Part shown: positions 1 through 7,662 of the stretch, piece by piece
Numbering within the stretch: the stretch's first letter is position 1
Layout of the letters: each line of letters starts with the position of its first letter
Assembly: GCF_014844135.1 (NCBI RefSeq)
Contig: NZ_CP041403.1
Location: 930,001 to 994,000, forward strand
Source: Arcobacter sp. FWKO B
GTDB lineage: Bacteria; Campylobacterota; Campylobacteria; Campylobacterales; Arcobacteraceae
DNA: 64,000 nt
Direction: 5' to 3'
Program-made: the position numbers and the translations under genes
Notes under the pieces: generated by a model
Database searches by the model: none
Seen by the model: the letters and a program-made list of their open reading frames with translations, nothing else
Told to the model about the DNA's origin: nothing

Positions 1-113
1 CCACCTTTTCCAGAAGTAATAGTAACTAGTTTAGTGTTTGTTTTTATATTATCAGTACTTTTATTAGCAAGATTTACAAGCTTTTGTGCTTGGGCTGAAA
101 TCTTATTAAACAT
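1..113 (-). CDS. flhG: FlhG (MinD-like ATPase), N-terminal fragment
   Basis: Only the first 37 codons are inside the window; the gene continues past the left edge. The translation starts MFNKISAQAQKLVNLANKS and ends in ITSGKGG, the deviant Walker A start (KGGxGKS) of the MinD/ParA family. FlhG (also called YlxH or FleN) works with FlhF to control flagellar number and placement. Its ATG lies three bases after the flhF stop, which is the classical flhF-flhG order, so the assignment rests on context plus the P-loop. Confidence 0.85.
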   Translation of the reverse strand, partial: MFNKISAQAQKLVNLANKSTDNIKTNTKLVTITSGKG

Positions 114-116
114 ACA

Positions 117-1277
117 TTACCTCTTAGGGATTGACTGATTCATAAAACAATCTATCAAATAATTTGAATCAGCAACTATCAAATCATCTGGGACATTTTG
201 TCCAACACTAAAATATGTAACAGATTTTTTAGTTTTGTGTGCAAAAGAGATAATATTACCAAAACTTTTTGTTTCATCAAGTTTTGTAAAAGTTAGATAA
301 TTTATCCCAACTCTTGAATAATTTCTATAAATATCTTGCAAATCACTTTGTTTTATATTTGCTGGAAGAACTAGTATTTTTTCAATAATCATCTCTTCTA
401 GCTTCGTTTGATACTCATTAATAAGCTCTATCTTATCAAAATCATATTGACTGCTTCCAGCTGTATCAATAAAAATATAGTTACAATCTTTTAATCTTAT
501 GATAGCTTCTAATAATTCTTCAGGTTTTTTGACCACTTCTAAAGGAAGCCTCATAATTGTTGTATACGCTCTTAATTGCTCAATTGCACCTACTCTAAAA
601 GAATCTAATGTAATAATCCCTACTTTATAATCAATATCAAGTTTATATGCACATCTAGCAGCAAGTTTTGCTATAGTTGTTGTTTTTCCTACACCTGTGG
701 GACCTACAAACATAACTATCTTTCTTTGATTTTTTCTTAAAGGTACCTCATGTTTTATAGGTATTATTCTTCTTAAAATTAACTTGAAAAAATCCTTTAT
801 CTTAGCAGGATTTGATTTTAGTGCAGGGGGAAGTTGTTGTATAGTTTTTTTCAAGATTGTATAAGTCATCTCTGTATCAAATTCATTTTGTTCAAATAAA
901 TTATAAATATCCACAAACTCTATCGGAATAGTAAGATCAAAAAGTTGACTTTTTGGGCTCCAAAGAGATTTTTGTACATTTAAAATAGTCTCTTGCATTT
1001 TTAAAATTTCTGCTTTAAAGTCATAAAACTGTGCTATAAATTCAGTATGGATAATATCCTCACTTTTTGTTGTTTTTACTATTTTTTGTTTAGGTATTTT
1101 TTGGTGCTTTTCATACTCTTCTTCCAAAGCCACAACTACCTCATACATATTTTTACCACTAGTTTTTTTATCAGCAATTTTTTTTGTAGATATTACTATT
1201 GCATCTTCACCACACTCTTTTTGTGCATTTCTTAGAGCTATTGTTGGAGTTTCACCCAAAAATGAGAGCATATTCAT
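117..1277 (-). CDS. flhF: Flagellar biosynthesis GTPase FlhF
   Basis: SRP-type GTPase that sets the position of flagellar assembly at the cell pole. The 386-residue product has a variable N-terminal B domain followed by NG GTPase motifs: GPTGVGKTT at residues 192-200, a LDSFRVGAIEQL segment, the DTAGSS box and TKLDE near the C-terminus. It is shorter than many FlhF proteins because the N-terminal region is short. The chosen ATG at 1277 has a GGGAG element six bases upstream. It overlaps the stop of the preceding FlgA-like gene by four bases, and flhG follows at once, so the three are translationally coupled. Confidence 0.95.
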   Translation of the reverse strand: MNMLSFLGETPTIALRNAQKECGEDAIVISTKKIADKKTSGKNMYEVVVALEEEYEKHQKIPKQKIVKTTKSEDIIHTEFIAQFYDFKAEILKMQETILNVQKSLWSPKSQLFDLTIPIEFVDIYNLFEQNEFDTEMTYTILKKTIQQLPPALKSNPAKIKDFFKLILRRIIPIKHEVPLRKNQRKIVMFVGPTGVGKTTTIAKLAARCAYKLDIDYKVGIITLDSFRVGAIEQLRAYTTIMRLPLEVVKKPEELLEAIIRLKDCNYIFIDTAGSSQYDFDKIELINEYQTKLEEMIIEKILVLPANIKQSDLQDIYRNYSRVGINYLTFTKLDETKSFGNIISFAHKTKKSVTYFSVGQNVPDDLIVADSNYLIDCFMNQSIPKR

Positions 1278-1669
1278 CTTTCTCTCCCATCTTTAAATAT
1301 TCTATGTATTGAGCCATCATGTTTTTTGATAGTAATAAAATCATCATTTTCATTGACAATCTCACCATCTGTTTTTATTTCAATACTACCAAAGTTAAAC
1401 AACACCTCTTTTGACTCATATAAACTAGCATCTTTTTCACATATTATACTTCCACTTCTGATATATTTAGATGCTGTATATTGATGTGTATTTAGCTTTT
1501 CTACTTCAAAAGGGACACATGTTCTTGGAATATCTTTTGTATCTATATGAGCAATATCAATATTTTCTGTCGTTAAAAAATCTTTAAAACTTATATTTTT
1601 TTTAGCAACAGCAATATTTTTTGCATCTAAAAAACCATATAATATAAACAAGATTATAAAAATTTTCAT
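1274..1669 (-). CDS. FlgA-like SAF-domain protein (putative P-ring chaperone)
   Basis: A 131-residue protein starting with a hydrophobic signal-like segment (MKIFIILFILYGFLDA), so probably periplasmic. The second half follows the C-terminal FlgA/SAF pattern: a YIRSGSII step, a following acidic residue, then a beta-rich stretch with a DGEIVNENDDFITI loop and a final HRIFKDG. FlgA assists P-ring (FlgI) assembly in the periplasm. It is shorter than typical FlgA (about 200 residues), so the N-terminal domain would be missing. It lies in the flagellar operon between the FlgN-like gene and flhF. The FlgA assignment is an inference from pattern and context. Confidence 0.5.
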   Translation of the reverse strand: MKIFIILFILYGFLDAKNIAVAKKNISFKDFLTTENIDIAHIDTKDIPRTCVPFEVEKLNTHQYTASKYIRSGSIICEKDASLYESKEVLFNFGSIEIKTDGEIVNENDDFITIKKHDGSIHRIFKDGRER

Positions 1670-2046
1670 TAAGCCTTAACCTCTATTACACCACTGCCGT
1701 GTTCTGACACTATTTCATCAACTATTTCTTTGTACATTTTTCTAACAGGTTCTACTATAGAGCCTAGTCTTGCATTTAACATATATAACTTTTTAAGTTC
1801 AGTTTCCAAATCATCAACACTATCTCTATATTTATTAATATCTTCTCCACTATGCATAGCTTCTACTAAAGCTTTATTTAGCTCTTCTTTGGCATTTGCA
1901 AGTTCTTGCATCATCTCAAGTTTTAGCTCATTTCTATCAAGAAGTTTTTCATGATTAGCAGCTTTTATATCTTCTATATCTTGCAATATATGTTCTTGTA
2001 ATTTTTTTGTTTTTTCCAACATAGTATCAATTATTCGTGCCACCAT
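1669..2046 (-). CDS. FlgN-like flagellar export chaperone
   Basis: A 125-residue, almost wholly helical, highly charged protein without a signal peptide. Its layout (long helices rich in E, K and L, then a C-terminal LYMLNARLGSIVEPV segment) resembles FlgN, the cytoplasmic chaperone that keeps hook-associated proteins export-ready. It sits directly after flgJ and shares one base with the following FlgA-like gene. Sequence identity to well-known FlgN proteins is likely low, so the family call is tentative, though a flagellar role is very likely. Confidence 0.5.
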   Translation of the reverse strand: MVARIIDTMLEKTKKLQEHILQDIEDIKAANHEKLLDRNELKLEMMQELANAKEELNKALVEAMHSGEDINKYRDSVDDLETELKKLYMLNARLGSIVEPVRKMYKEIVDEIVSEHGSGVIEVKA

Positions 2047-2096
2047 TGTATATCCTTTAATAAAAAGCTAAATATTCACAACTATCAAAACCAAAT

Positions 2097-2372
2097 CTAG
2101 ATTTTGTTATTTTCTGCCAAAAATCTAAATAACATATCACTAATTCCCAAATTACCACCAGTTGATTTGGACATAGCTTCAGTATACATCCCTTTGATTA
2201 TATCACTTCCTGCACCTTCTCCACCTAAAGTACTTGACTGCAAAGATATATCAAGTAATTGTTGAGTAAAAAAAGACTCAAACTCATCACAAGCTTGTTT
2301 TAGCTTCAAAGCCTCTTCACTTGTAGGTAGATCAATTTTATTTATTACATTAACACTGTTTAAAATTTCCAT
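2097..2372 (-). CDS. flgJ: Rod-binding protein FlgJ, N-terminal domain only
   Basis: A 91-residue protein matching the rod-capping domain of FlgJ: an ACDEFESFFTQQLLDISLQSS segment followed by GGEGAGSDIIKGMYTEAMS and a C-terminal GISDMLFRFL. FlgJ caps the growing rod in the periplasm. The peptidoglycan-hydrolase domain found in gammaproteobacterial FlgJ is absent, which is usual for this phylum. The gene starts three bases after the motB stop, in the same transcription unit. Confidence 0.85.
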   Translation of the reverse strand: MEILNSVNVINKIDLPTSEEALKLKQACDEFESFFTQQLLDISLQSSTLGGEGAGSDIIKGMYTEAMSKSTGGNLGISDMLFRFLAENNKI

Positions 2373-2375
2373 AAC

Positions 2376-3146
2376 TTACTCCAATCTATCAAAAAAGCTC
2401 TCTTTTGCAAATATATCATTTTGATCCCTATCTGAAAAGAATCTCATCTCAACCCTTCTATTTTCACTAGCTACATCACTTTTTGGTTTATATGATGCGT
2501 GTGCTGCTACTTTTAGCTGTGCTGGGTCTATCCTATTTTTAATAAGTTCCTTTACAACTGAAATTGATCTCAAAGCTGATATATCCCAATTATCTCTTGG
2601 TAATTGATCACTTCTATATCTACTTCTATCAGTATGCCCTATGATTTCTATATTAAAAGTATTAGGCATTGTTCTTACGACTCTTGCAACTTTAGCAACA
2701 AAAGCTCTTGCCTCAGTAGATGTAAGTTCATATTCATCATCACGAAACAACAATGTAGTAGGAACATCCAAAATAAACTCATTTTGGCTTTTTACCATCT
2801 CAACTTTTTCTGTTTCTTGTTGTGAGGTTTGATTAAACTCTTGAACAACTACTTCCATCTCTTCAGTTAGCTCTTCCATATCCTTTGAAGTTGATTCATC
2901 TGGATCTTTTTCACTTCTTTCACCCTCACTTAGTTCTTCTGACTGCTTATCAACGCTTGTGGTTTTGTCCATAAAACCCATTGCTTTTTTCATTATAGTA
3001 AAATACTCTTCAACTTTTTTCTTATCCATTACAGCCATAGATAAAAGCAATATAAAAAATACAAGTAAAAGGGACATCAAATCACCAAATTGCACTAACC
3101 ATCCTGGCAAACATTTAGGACAATCTGGACATTTTCCTTTTGCCAT
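2376..3146 (-). CDS. motB: Flagellar stator protein MotB/PomB
   Basis: A 256-residue stator subunit. A short N-terminus with a CPDCPKC cluster precedes one membrane helix containing the ion-binding Asp22 (QFGDLMSLL). A charged linker and plug region follows, then a C-terminal OmpA-like peptidoglycan-binding domain (GHTDRSRYRSDQLPRDNWDIS, then SENRRVEMRF). The pre-helix pattern with a Cys/Pro cluster and W-LVQFGDLMSLL resembles sodium-type PomB more than enteric MotB. It shares one base with the motA stop. Ion specificity cannot be proved from sequence alone. Confidence 0.92.
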   Translation of the reverse strand: MAKGKCPDCPKCLPGWLVQFGDLMSLLLVFFILLLSMAVMDKKKVEEYFTIMKKAMGFMDKTTSVDKQSEELSEGERSEKDPDESTSKDMEELTEEMEVVVQEFNQTSQQETEKVEMVKSQNEFILDVPTTLLFRDDEYELTSTEARAFVAKVARVVRTMPNTFNIEIIGHTDRSRYRSDQLPRDNWDISALRSISVVKELIKNRIDPAQLKVAAHASYKPKSDVASENRRVEMRFFSDRDQNDIFAKESFFDRLE

Positions 3147-3901
3147 TAAGCAGCCTCAGGTACCAAAATAGCATTAAGTTTCATTTTAATATTACCTATT
3201 GATTCTTCTGCTGCTATCATTGTAGCACCTTGTATAATAATCTCACATGCATTTACTTCAACTTTGTGTTTTTGCACAAGTTTATTTTCAAAAATACCTG
3301 CAAAAAGTGTCCCTATCAATGCACCATATAGTGTTGTAATAAGTGCAACTGCCATTGCTGGACCAACCGCAGCAGGGTCACTTAAGTTTGCTAGCATTGC
3401 AACAAGCCCTATAAGTGTACCAGCCATCCCCATAGACCCAGCTACTCCACCAATATTTCCCATCATTTGATGTATGACGCTATGCCTTTTATCCATATGC
3501 TCAAGCTTGGTTTCAAGCAAAGGCTGAAGTAAATCTGGCTTTGTTCCATCAACCAAAAGCTGAAAAGCCTCTTTAAAAAATGGATTTGTTTCCGCTAGAA
3601 CTTTTTGTTCTATACTCATAACACCATGTTTTTTTATCTCAGTTGCATAATAAATGATTTTTTCAATAAGCTCAGGTACTGGCTCTGTTTTTACTTCATT
3701 CATAGCTACTTTTAAAGCTTTTGACATCCTTTTTAAATCACTACTTTCAAAATGACCAACTATTACAAGAGTTGTTCCACCAAAAACTATAAAAACTGAA
3801 GGTATATCTATATAAGCACCAAATCCAGCACCACCAAGAACAATAGCAAAGGCAATAATAACCCATCCACCTACGGCACCTATGAGTGTTGTTTTATCCA
3901 T
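3146..3901 (-). CDS. motA: Flagellar stator protein MotA/PomA
   Basis: A 251-residue membrane protein with four helices: an N-terminal pair (about 7-27 and 33-50), a cytoplasmic loop with charged residues that contact FliG, and a C-terminal pair that includes GGVAGSMGMAGTLIGLVAML and DPAAVGPAMAVALITTLYGA. The latter closely follows the PomA consensus. With MotB it forms the ion channel that drives the rotor. The gene sits between fliY and motB, and the one-base overlap with motB suggests coupled translation. Confidence 0.93.
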   Translation of the reverse strand: MDKTTLIGAVGGWVIIAFAIVLGGAGFGAYIDIPSVFIVFGGTTLVIVGHFESSDLKRMSKALKVAMNEVKTEPVPELIEKIIYYATEIKKHGVMSIEQKVLAETNPFFKEAFQLLVDGTKPDLLQPLLETKLEHMDKRHSVIHQMMGNIGGVAGSMGMAGTLIGLVAMLANLSDPAAVGPAMAVALITTLYGALIGTLFAGIFENKLVQKHKVEVNACEIIIQGATMIAAEESIGNIKMKLNAILVPEAA

Positions 3902-3904
3902 CTG

Positions 3905-4828
3905 CTATACCAAACCTAACTTTTTGAGTCTATTTTTAGCATCACCAATATATCTCACTTTTAGTCCAAATTTACCCTCAACTACTACAGCCTCACCCTC
4001 ACCAACTTTTACTCCATTTACAAGTATATCAAGTGGCTCATTTACCATCTGTTCAAGTTCTATAATCTCACCAACATCCCATCTTAAGATATCTTTTAGA
4101 AGTAGTACTTTTGTTCCAAGCCTTACACTAAGTTTTAATTTAATATCAAATAATAATTTTAGATTAGTAATAGAGTGCTCATTAAGTATTGAAGATATAT
4201 CACTATTGCCATTTGTATGTGATGCTATACCTACTGCTGTAGATTTTCCATTTTCAGATGTTTTTGTTGCTGTTGATGTATCACTTTGTGCTGGTGGTAC
4301 TTCCCCTGTTATTGAGCTTATATAAGGCTTTATTATATCATCAAAGGAGATAACTATAAATAACTCATCCCCTTCTAAATCAAGTGTAAATTTATAACTA
4401 TTTTGAAATGTTTTTAGCTCATTTGCTTCTACAATAGAAACCGTAGTAACTTCTGTTTTTACCTTACCAAGATCATCAAAACCTTGTGCATTTATAGATG
4501 TAGACATACTACCACAAACATTTGATATAATCTCTTTTATTGCATCACTTATTTCATCATCTAAATTTTCTTTTAAATCACCCATACCACCAAGCATAAG
4601 GTATTCAAACTTAACACCACTACTTGTAGGAATTATAAATGTCCAAGAAGAAGAAATATTTTGAAATTCTAATTTAGCCCCTATTAATACAGCTTGTGAT
4701 TCACTAAATTCTGAAATATCAAATTTATTTATACTCTTTATAGTCGCTTTTTTTGATAAAAGTTGTTCAATTGTATTAGAAAGCTCACTTTTTAATATAT
4801 TTGTTAAATCAGATGCCAAAGCTCCCAC
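3905..4828 (-). CDS. fliY: Flagellar motor switch protein FliY
   Basis: A 307-residue switch protein in two parts. The N-terminal part (about 1-190) resembles the CheC/FliY domain, with a DEISDAIKEIISNVCGSMSTS segment. A low-complexity Ser/Thr linker follows, and then a C-terminal FliN-type SpoA domain (about 225-305: LSVRLGTKVLLLKDILRWDVGEIIEL and later LDILVNGVKVGEGEAVV). FliY belongs to the C-ring together with FliM and FliN in this phylum. A separate short FliN is encoded at 12323-12628. Three bases separate this gene from motA. Confidence 0.88.
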   Translation of the reverse strand: MGALASDLTNILKSELSNTIEQLLSKKATIKSINKFDISEFSESQAVLIGAKLEFQNISSSWTFIIPTSSGVKFEYLMLGGMGDLKENLDDEISDAIKEIISNVCGSMSTSINAQGFDDLGKVKTEVTTVSIVEANELKTFQNSYKFTLDLEGDELFIVISFDDIIKPYISSITGEVPPAQSDTSTATKTSENGKSTAVGIASHTNGNSDISSILNEHSITNLKLLFDIKLKLSVRLGTKVLLLKDILRWDVGEIIELEQMVNEPLDILVNGVKVGEGEAVVVEGKFGLKVRYIGDAKNRLKKLGLV

Positions 4829-4857
4829 CTTTTTGATTGTTTTTCATAATATCTATC

Positions 4858-5166
4858 TTACTTTACTTGTTTTGATTCTAAAGCTTCACTCAAACTAGCC
4901 TTTAGTTTCATCATATCATCAGTTGGATATTTGTATTCAATATTCCCTTTTTTCACTTTAACAAAAAAATCTTTTGTCTCTTTATTAAATCCAAAACTAA
5001 CATTATCTAGTATCACTTCATTAGGTTCAGTATCTTTTGGAAGAACTTTTTTATGCTGTTCGTTTGGATCTACTTTTTGCTTCTCATCAGTTTCATTAAC
5101 TTTTTGAACTTTTTGAATGTTATTCATTTTTGCATTATCAATCTCTGCAATTCTACCTAATTCCAT
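4858..5166 (-). CDS. FlaG-like flagellar protein
   Basis: A 102-residue protein with a charged, disordered first half (many K, E, Q, D) and a compact C-terminal module (VILDNVSFGFNKETKDFFVKV, then YPTDDMMKLKASL). This follows the FlaG layout, in which a conserved beta strand leads into a P-x-E/D-x-M/L-L helix. FlaG proteins affect filament length. I prefer the ATG at 5166 over the TTG at 5172 because a GGGG element lies six bases upstream of it. It is followed by fliY after 29 bases. Family call by pattern only. Confidence 0.55.
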   Translation of the reverse strand: MELGRIAEIDNAKMNNIQKVQKVNETDEKQKVDPNEQHKKVLPKDTEPNEVILDNVSFGFNKETKDFFVKVKKGNIEYKYPTDDMMKLKASLSEALESKQVK

Positions 5167-5261
5167 AAACAACCCCTTTTAAAGCAAAATCTGCTAAATT
5201 ATACCACATATTAGGTAAAAAGTAAAAGGCAAATAGTAAAAATAAAAATATTTAATTATTC

Positions 5262-7259
5262 TTATTTACTTTCTAAGAAATTATCAAACCCAATTAATTC
5301 AAAATCTATCAAATTATCCTCATAAGGATACTTGAAATATTGATTAATATTAGATAATTTCAAATCATTTATAAGCATAACTCCTGTCAAAAAATCAGCT
5401 CCACTATCTTTTAAAAGCCCTTTTATTAAAGATATAGTTAAAACTGCCTCATTTGGCATATGTGCTTGTAAATAAGCTGCTACTTGCAAATACATTGTAA
5501 ATTTATCTTCCATCTTGTATTTTTCTTGAAGTAATTCAAGTATATCAAGAGCTAATTTAGGATCCCCAATATGAAGCTCTTTTAAAGCTTGAGTTCTTAG
5601 ATAAGTTGGTGTTTTTACACCATACATATCAAAGTTTGTATGGGACATCAACCCCACACTTTTTAGTATATCAATATAAAAATCAGTTATAATAAGTGAA
5701 CCTTGCAAGAAATTGTTATTAAATTTCAAAGGAATTTTATCTTGTACTCTTGAAAAATATTGAAACTCATTTTCTAAATCATGTTTTATCAAAAGATTTA
5801 ACATATATACCAAAGGATCTTTTTGATGATCTCTTATTAGCCTACTTCTTTTTGGTATAGCTTTTTCTTGCTTCATAGCTTCCAAAAATTCTAAAGATTT
5901 TACAAATATAGTATCATGATATACAGGCTCTCTTTCCATAATCTTTACTTTTAAATCTGGGTTTACTGCAAGTTTATAAATCATTTGCCCAAAATAATTA
6001 TACAACCCATCGCTACTTAGCATATTTGCTTCTATATATTTTTTTTCTTTTATATCAAGTTGTATTCTTTTTGCACTAATAAGTGTCATAGCAGCATACA
6101 TTTTATTTCCAGGATTAAGCATATATGCTTTTGAAAAATATTTATATGCATTGTGAAAATCAAAAATCTGTGCATATGCAAGAGCTAAATTATAAAATAC
6201 ATATGATTTTGCATCTGTTGTTATCATCTTTTGTAGTTCATTTACTCTTATAACTGGGTCTTTTTTGATATGTTCTAGTAATTGTAAGTTGTACTTCATC
6301 ATAGTATCAAGTCTATCGAGACTTTGCTGAGATTTGTAAATAAACCCTTTTTCAGTATCAAATATTATCTCTTGAGTATCAGAAAATATAAAAGGGGCAA
6401 AATAAAATACAAAATCACTAACCCTTGTATCATCAAAGTTTGTAACCCTTTGTAAATAAGTTGCACTTGAATATTTTTGTTTATTAAATACAATTGCAAG
6501 TGGCAATTCATAATGTGCTTTAAATCTATCTTTATCTTTTTCTATTACTAATAAATGTTCAAGTAGTTTTTCCAAATTGTTTGTTTTTAAATCTCTATAT
6601 ACTTTTAGCCATATTATTCTTTGTTTTTGTTCTGGATTTAGTGTTTTTGCATCTGCTTTTTCTAAATAAACTTCAGCTTGTATATAATCTTGTACTTTTA
6701 TATATAAAAGTGCCTTTTTAAAATCATTTTCATATTCCATACTATATAGTACTTCTAGTGCCTTATGATACTCTTTTAATAAAATCAATGTATCTACCAA
6801 AAGTGATTTTGTTTGTTCATTCATTGATTTGAGGTTATTTGTAGTTGCTAAGATTGCTTCAAGATATTTTTCATCACTTGTAAGCTGATACAAATAATAA
6901 CTTGCACTCATATATGCATATGTTTCATCAAATATATTTTCTGCATTTTCAAATATCTCTAAAAAATACTCTTTTGCTTGTGCTATATCACCAAGCCTAT
7001 AATAAGCAATAGCTATATTTAGATATGATGGTGTTTTTAGTATCGCCGCACTTTTTTTAAAGCTTTTTATGGCTTCAATATAGTTTTGCTCTTCCATAAA
7101 TTTTACAGCTTTATTAAAATCAAGCTGTAACTCTATTTTTGATTGGGAATCTTGTAGTTTTTTATAATCAAATATAATATCAGGCTGAGAACCCAAAACT
7201 GAATTTGTATTTGCAAAAAGTGTAATAGAAAATAAAAAATATATTAAATATTTTGCCAT
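5262..7259 (-). CDS. Periplasmic TPR-repeat protein, PflA-like
   Basis: A 665-residue protein with an N-terminal signal peptide (MAKYLIYFLFSITLFANTNS). Helical repeats run over most of the length; recognisable TPR-like units begin around residue 45 (FMEEQNYIEAIKSFKKSA, YYRLGDIAQAKEYFLE) and recur near 370-400 and 575-610. In Campylobacter, PflA is a periplasmic TPR protein of similar plan that builds the motor disk and spoke structures needed for torque. Position in the flagellar operon, next to the stator genes, supports that role. Identity with PflA is inferred, not shown. Confidence 0.55.
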   Translation of the reverse strand: MAKYLIYFLFSITLFANTNSVLGSQPDIIFDYKKLQDSQSKIELQLDFNKAVKFMEEQNYIEAIKSFKKSAAILKTPSYLNIAIAYYRLGDIAQAKEYFLEIFENAENIFDETYAYMSASYYLYQLTSDEKYLEAILATTNNLKSMNEQTKSLLVDTLILLKEYHKALEVLYSMEYENDFKKALLYIKVQDYIQAEVYLEKADAKTLNPEQKQRIIWLKVYRDLKTNNLEKLLEHLLVIEKDKDRFKAHYELPLAIVFNKQKYSSATYLQRVTNFDDTRVSDFVFYFAPFIFSDTQEIIFDTEKGFIYKSQQSLDRLDTMMKYNLQLLEHIKKDPVIRVNELQKMITTDAKSYVFYNLALAYAQIFDFHNAYKYFSKAYMLNPGNKMYAAMTLISAKRIQLDIKEKKYIEANMLSSDGLYNYFGQMIYKLAVNPDLKVKIMEREPVYHDTIFVKSLEFLEAMKQEKAIPKRSRLIRDHQKDPLVYMLNLLIKHDLENEFQYFSRVQDKIPLKFNNNFLQGSLIITDFYIDILKSVGLMSHTNFDMYGVKTPTYLRTQALKELHIGDPKLALDILELLQEKYKMEDKFTMYLQVAAYLQAHMPNEAVLTISLIKGLLKDSGADFLTGVMLINDLKLSNINQYFKYPYEDNLIDFELIGFDNFLESK

Positions 7260-7261
7260 TT

Positions 7262-7591
7262 CTATACCATAGTATTTACTTGAGCATAAAGCTCATCCAC
7301 TCGGTTTTGTAAAGATGTTATTCTATGCTTTAACTCTGTATTTTCAATCCTAAGTTTTTGTAAGTCTTCTCTTGCTACATGAAGATTATGCTGTGTATCT
7401 TCAAGTGTTTTTACAGAACCTTTTACTTGCTTTTCTGATTTTTTTATAAGCTCTTGTAGTTTTTCATTTTGCTCTAGTAGTATCTCTTTTTCTTCATTTA
7501 CTTTTTTATATAGTGAAACATAAACATTTTTGCTAGCAAAAAAATAAAGTGCAAGCACACCAAGTACCATTACAAGTAAAAAACTTTCCAA
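7262..7591 (-). CDS. Small membrane-anchored coiled-coil protein
   Basis: A 109-residue protein of unknown function. One N-terminal membrane helix (about residues 3-20) is followed by an uninterrupted coiled coil from about residue 30 to the end, rich in K, E, Q and L heptads. It precedes the PflA-like gene by two bases and is probably co-transcribed and functionally tied to it. It could anchor or scaffold a periplasmic or cytoplasmic motor part, depending on topology. No family name is recognised. Confidence 0.75.
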   Translation of the reverse strand: MESFLLVMVLGVLALYFFASKNVYVSLYKKVNEEKEILLEQNEKLQELIKKSEKQVKGSVKTLEDTQHNLHVAREDLQKLRIENTELKHRITSLQNRVDELYAQVNTMV

Positions 7592-7628
7592 ATAAAAACT
7601 CCATTTTTAATTATTCATTATTCATTTT

Positions 7629-7657
7629 AAAACTGCTTGGAAATTCCAAGCAGTTTT
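7629..7657 (-). terminator. Intrinsic terminator after the long flgE
   Basis: A strong inverted repeat: arm AAAACTGCTTGGAA at 7629-7642 pairs with its complement at 7644-7657. It lies six bases after the stop codon of the long flgE. A/T runs on both sides make it able to work in either direction. It would separate flgE from the next genes. Confidence 0.8.
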
Positions 7658-7662
7658 ATTAA

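Noticed and set aside
3882-4325. 147-codon plus-strand frame opposite fliY
   Set aside because: Ser/Thr/Pro-rich shadow of the fliY coding strand.
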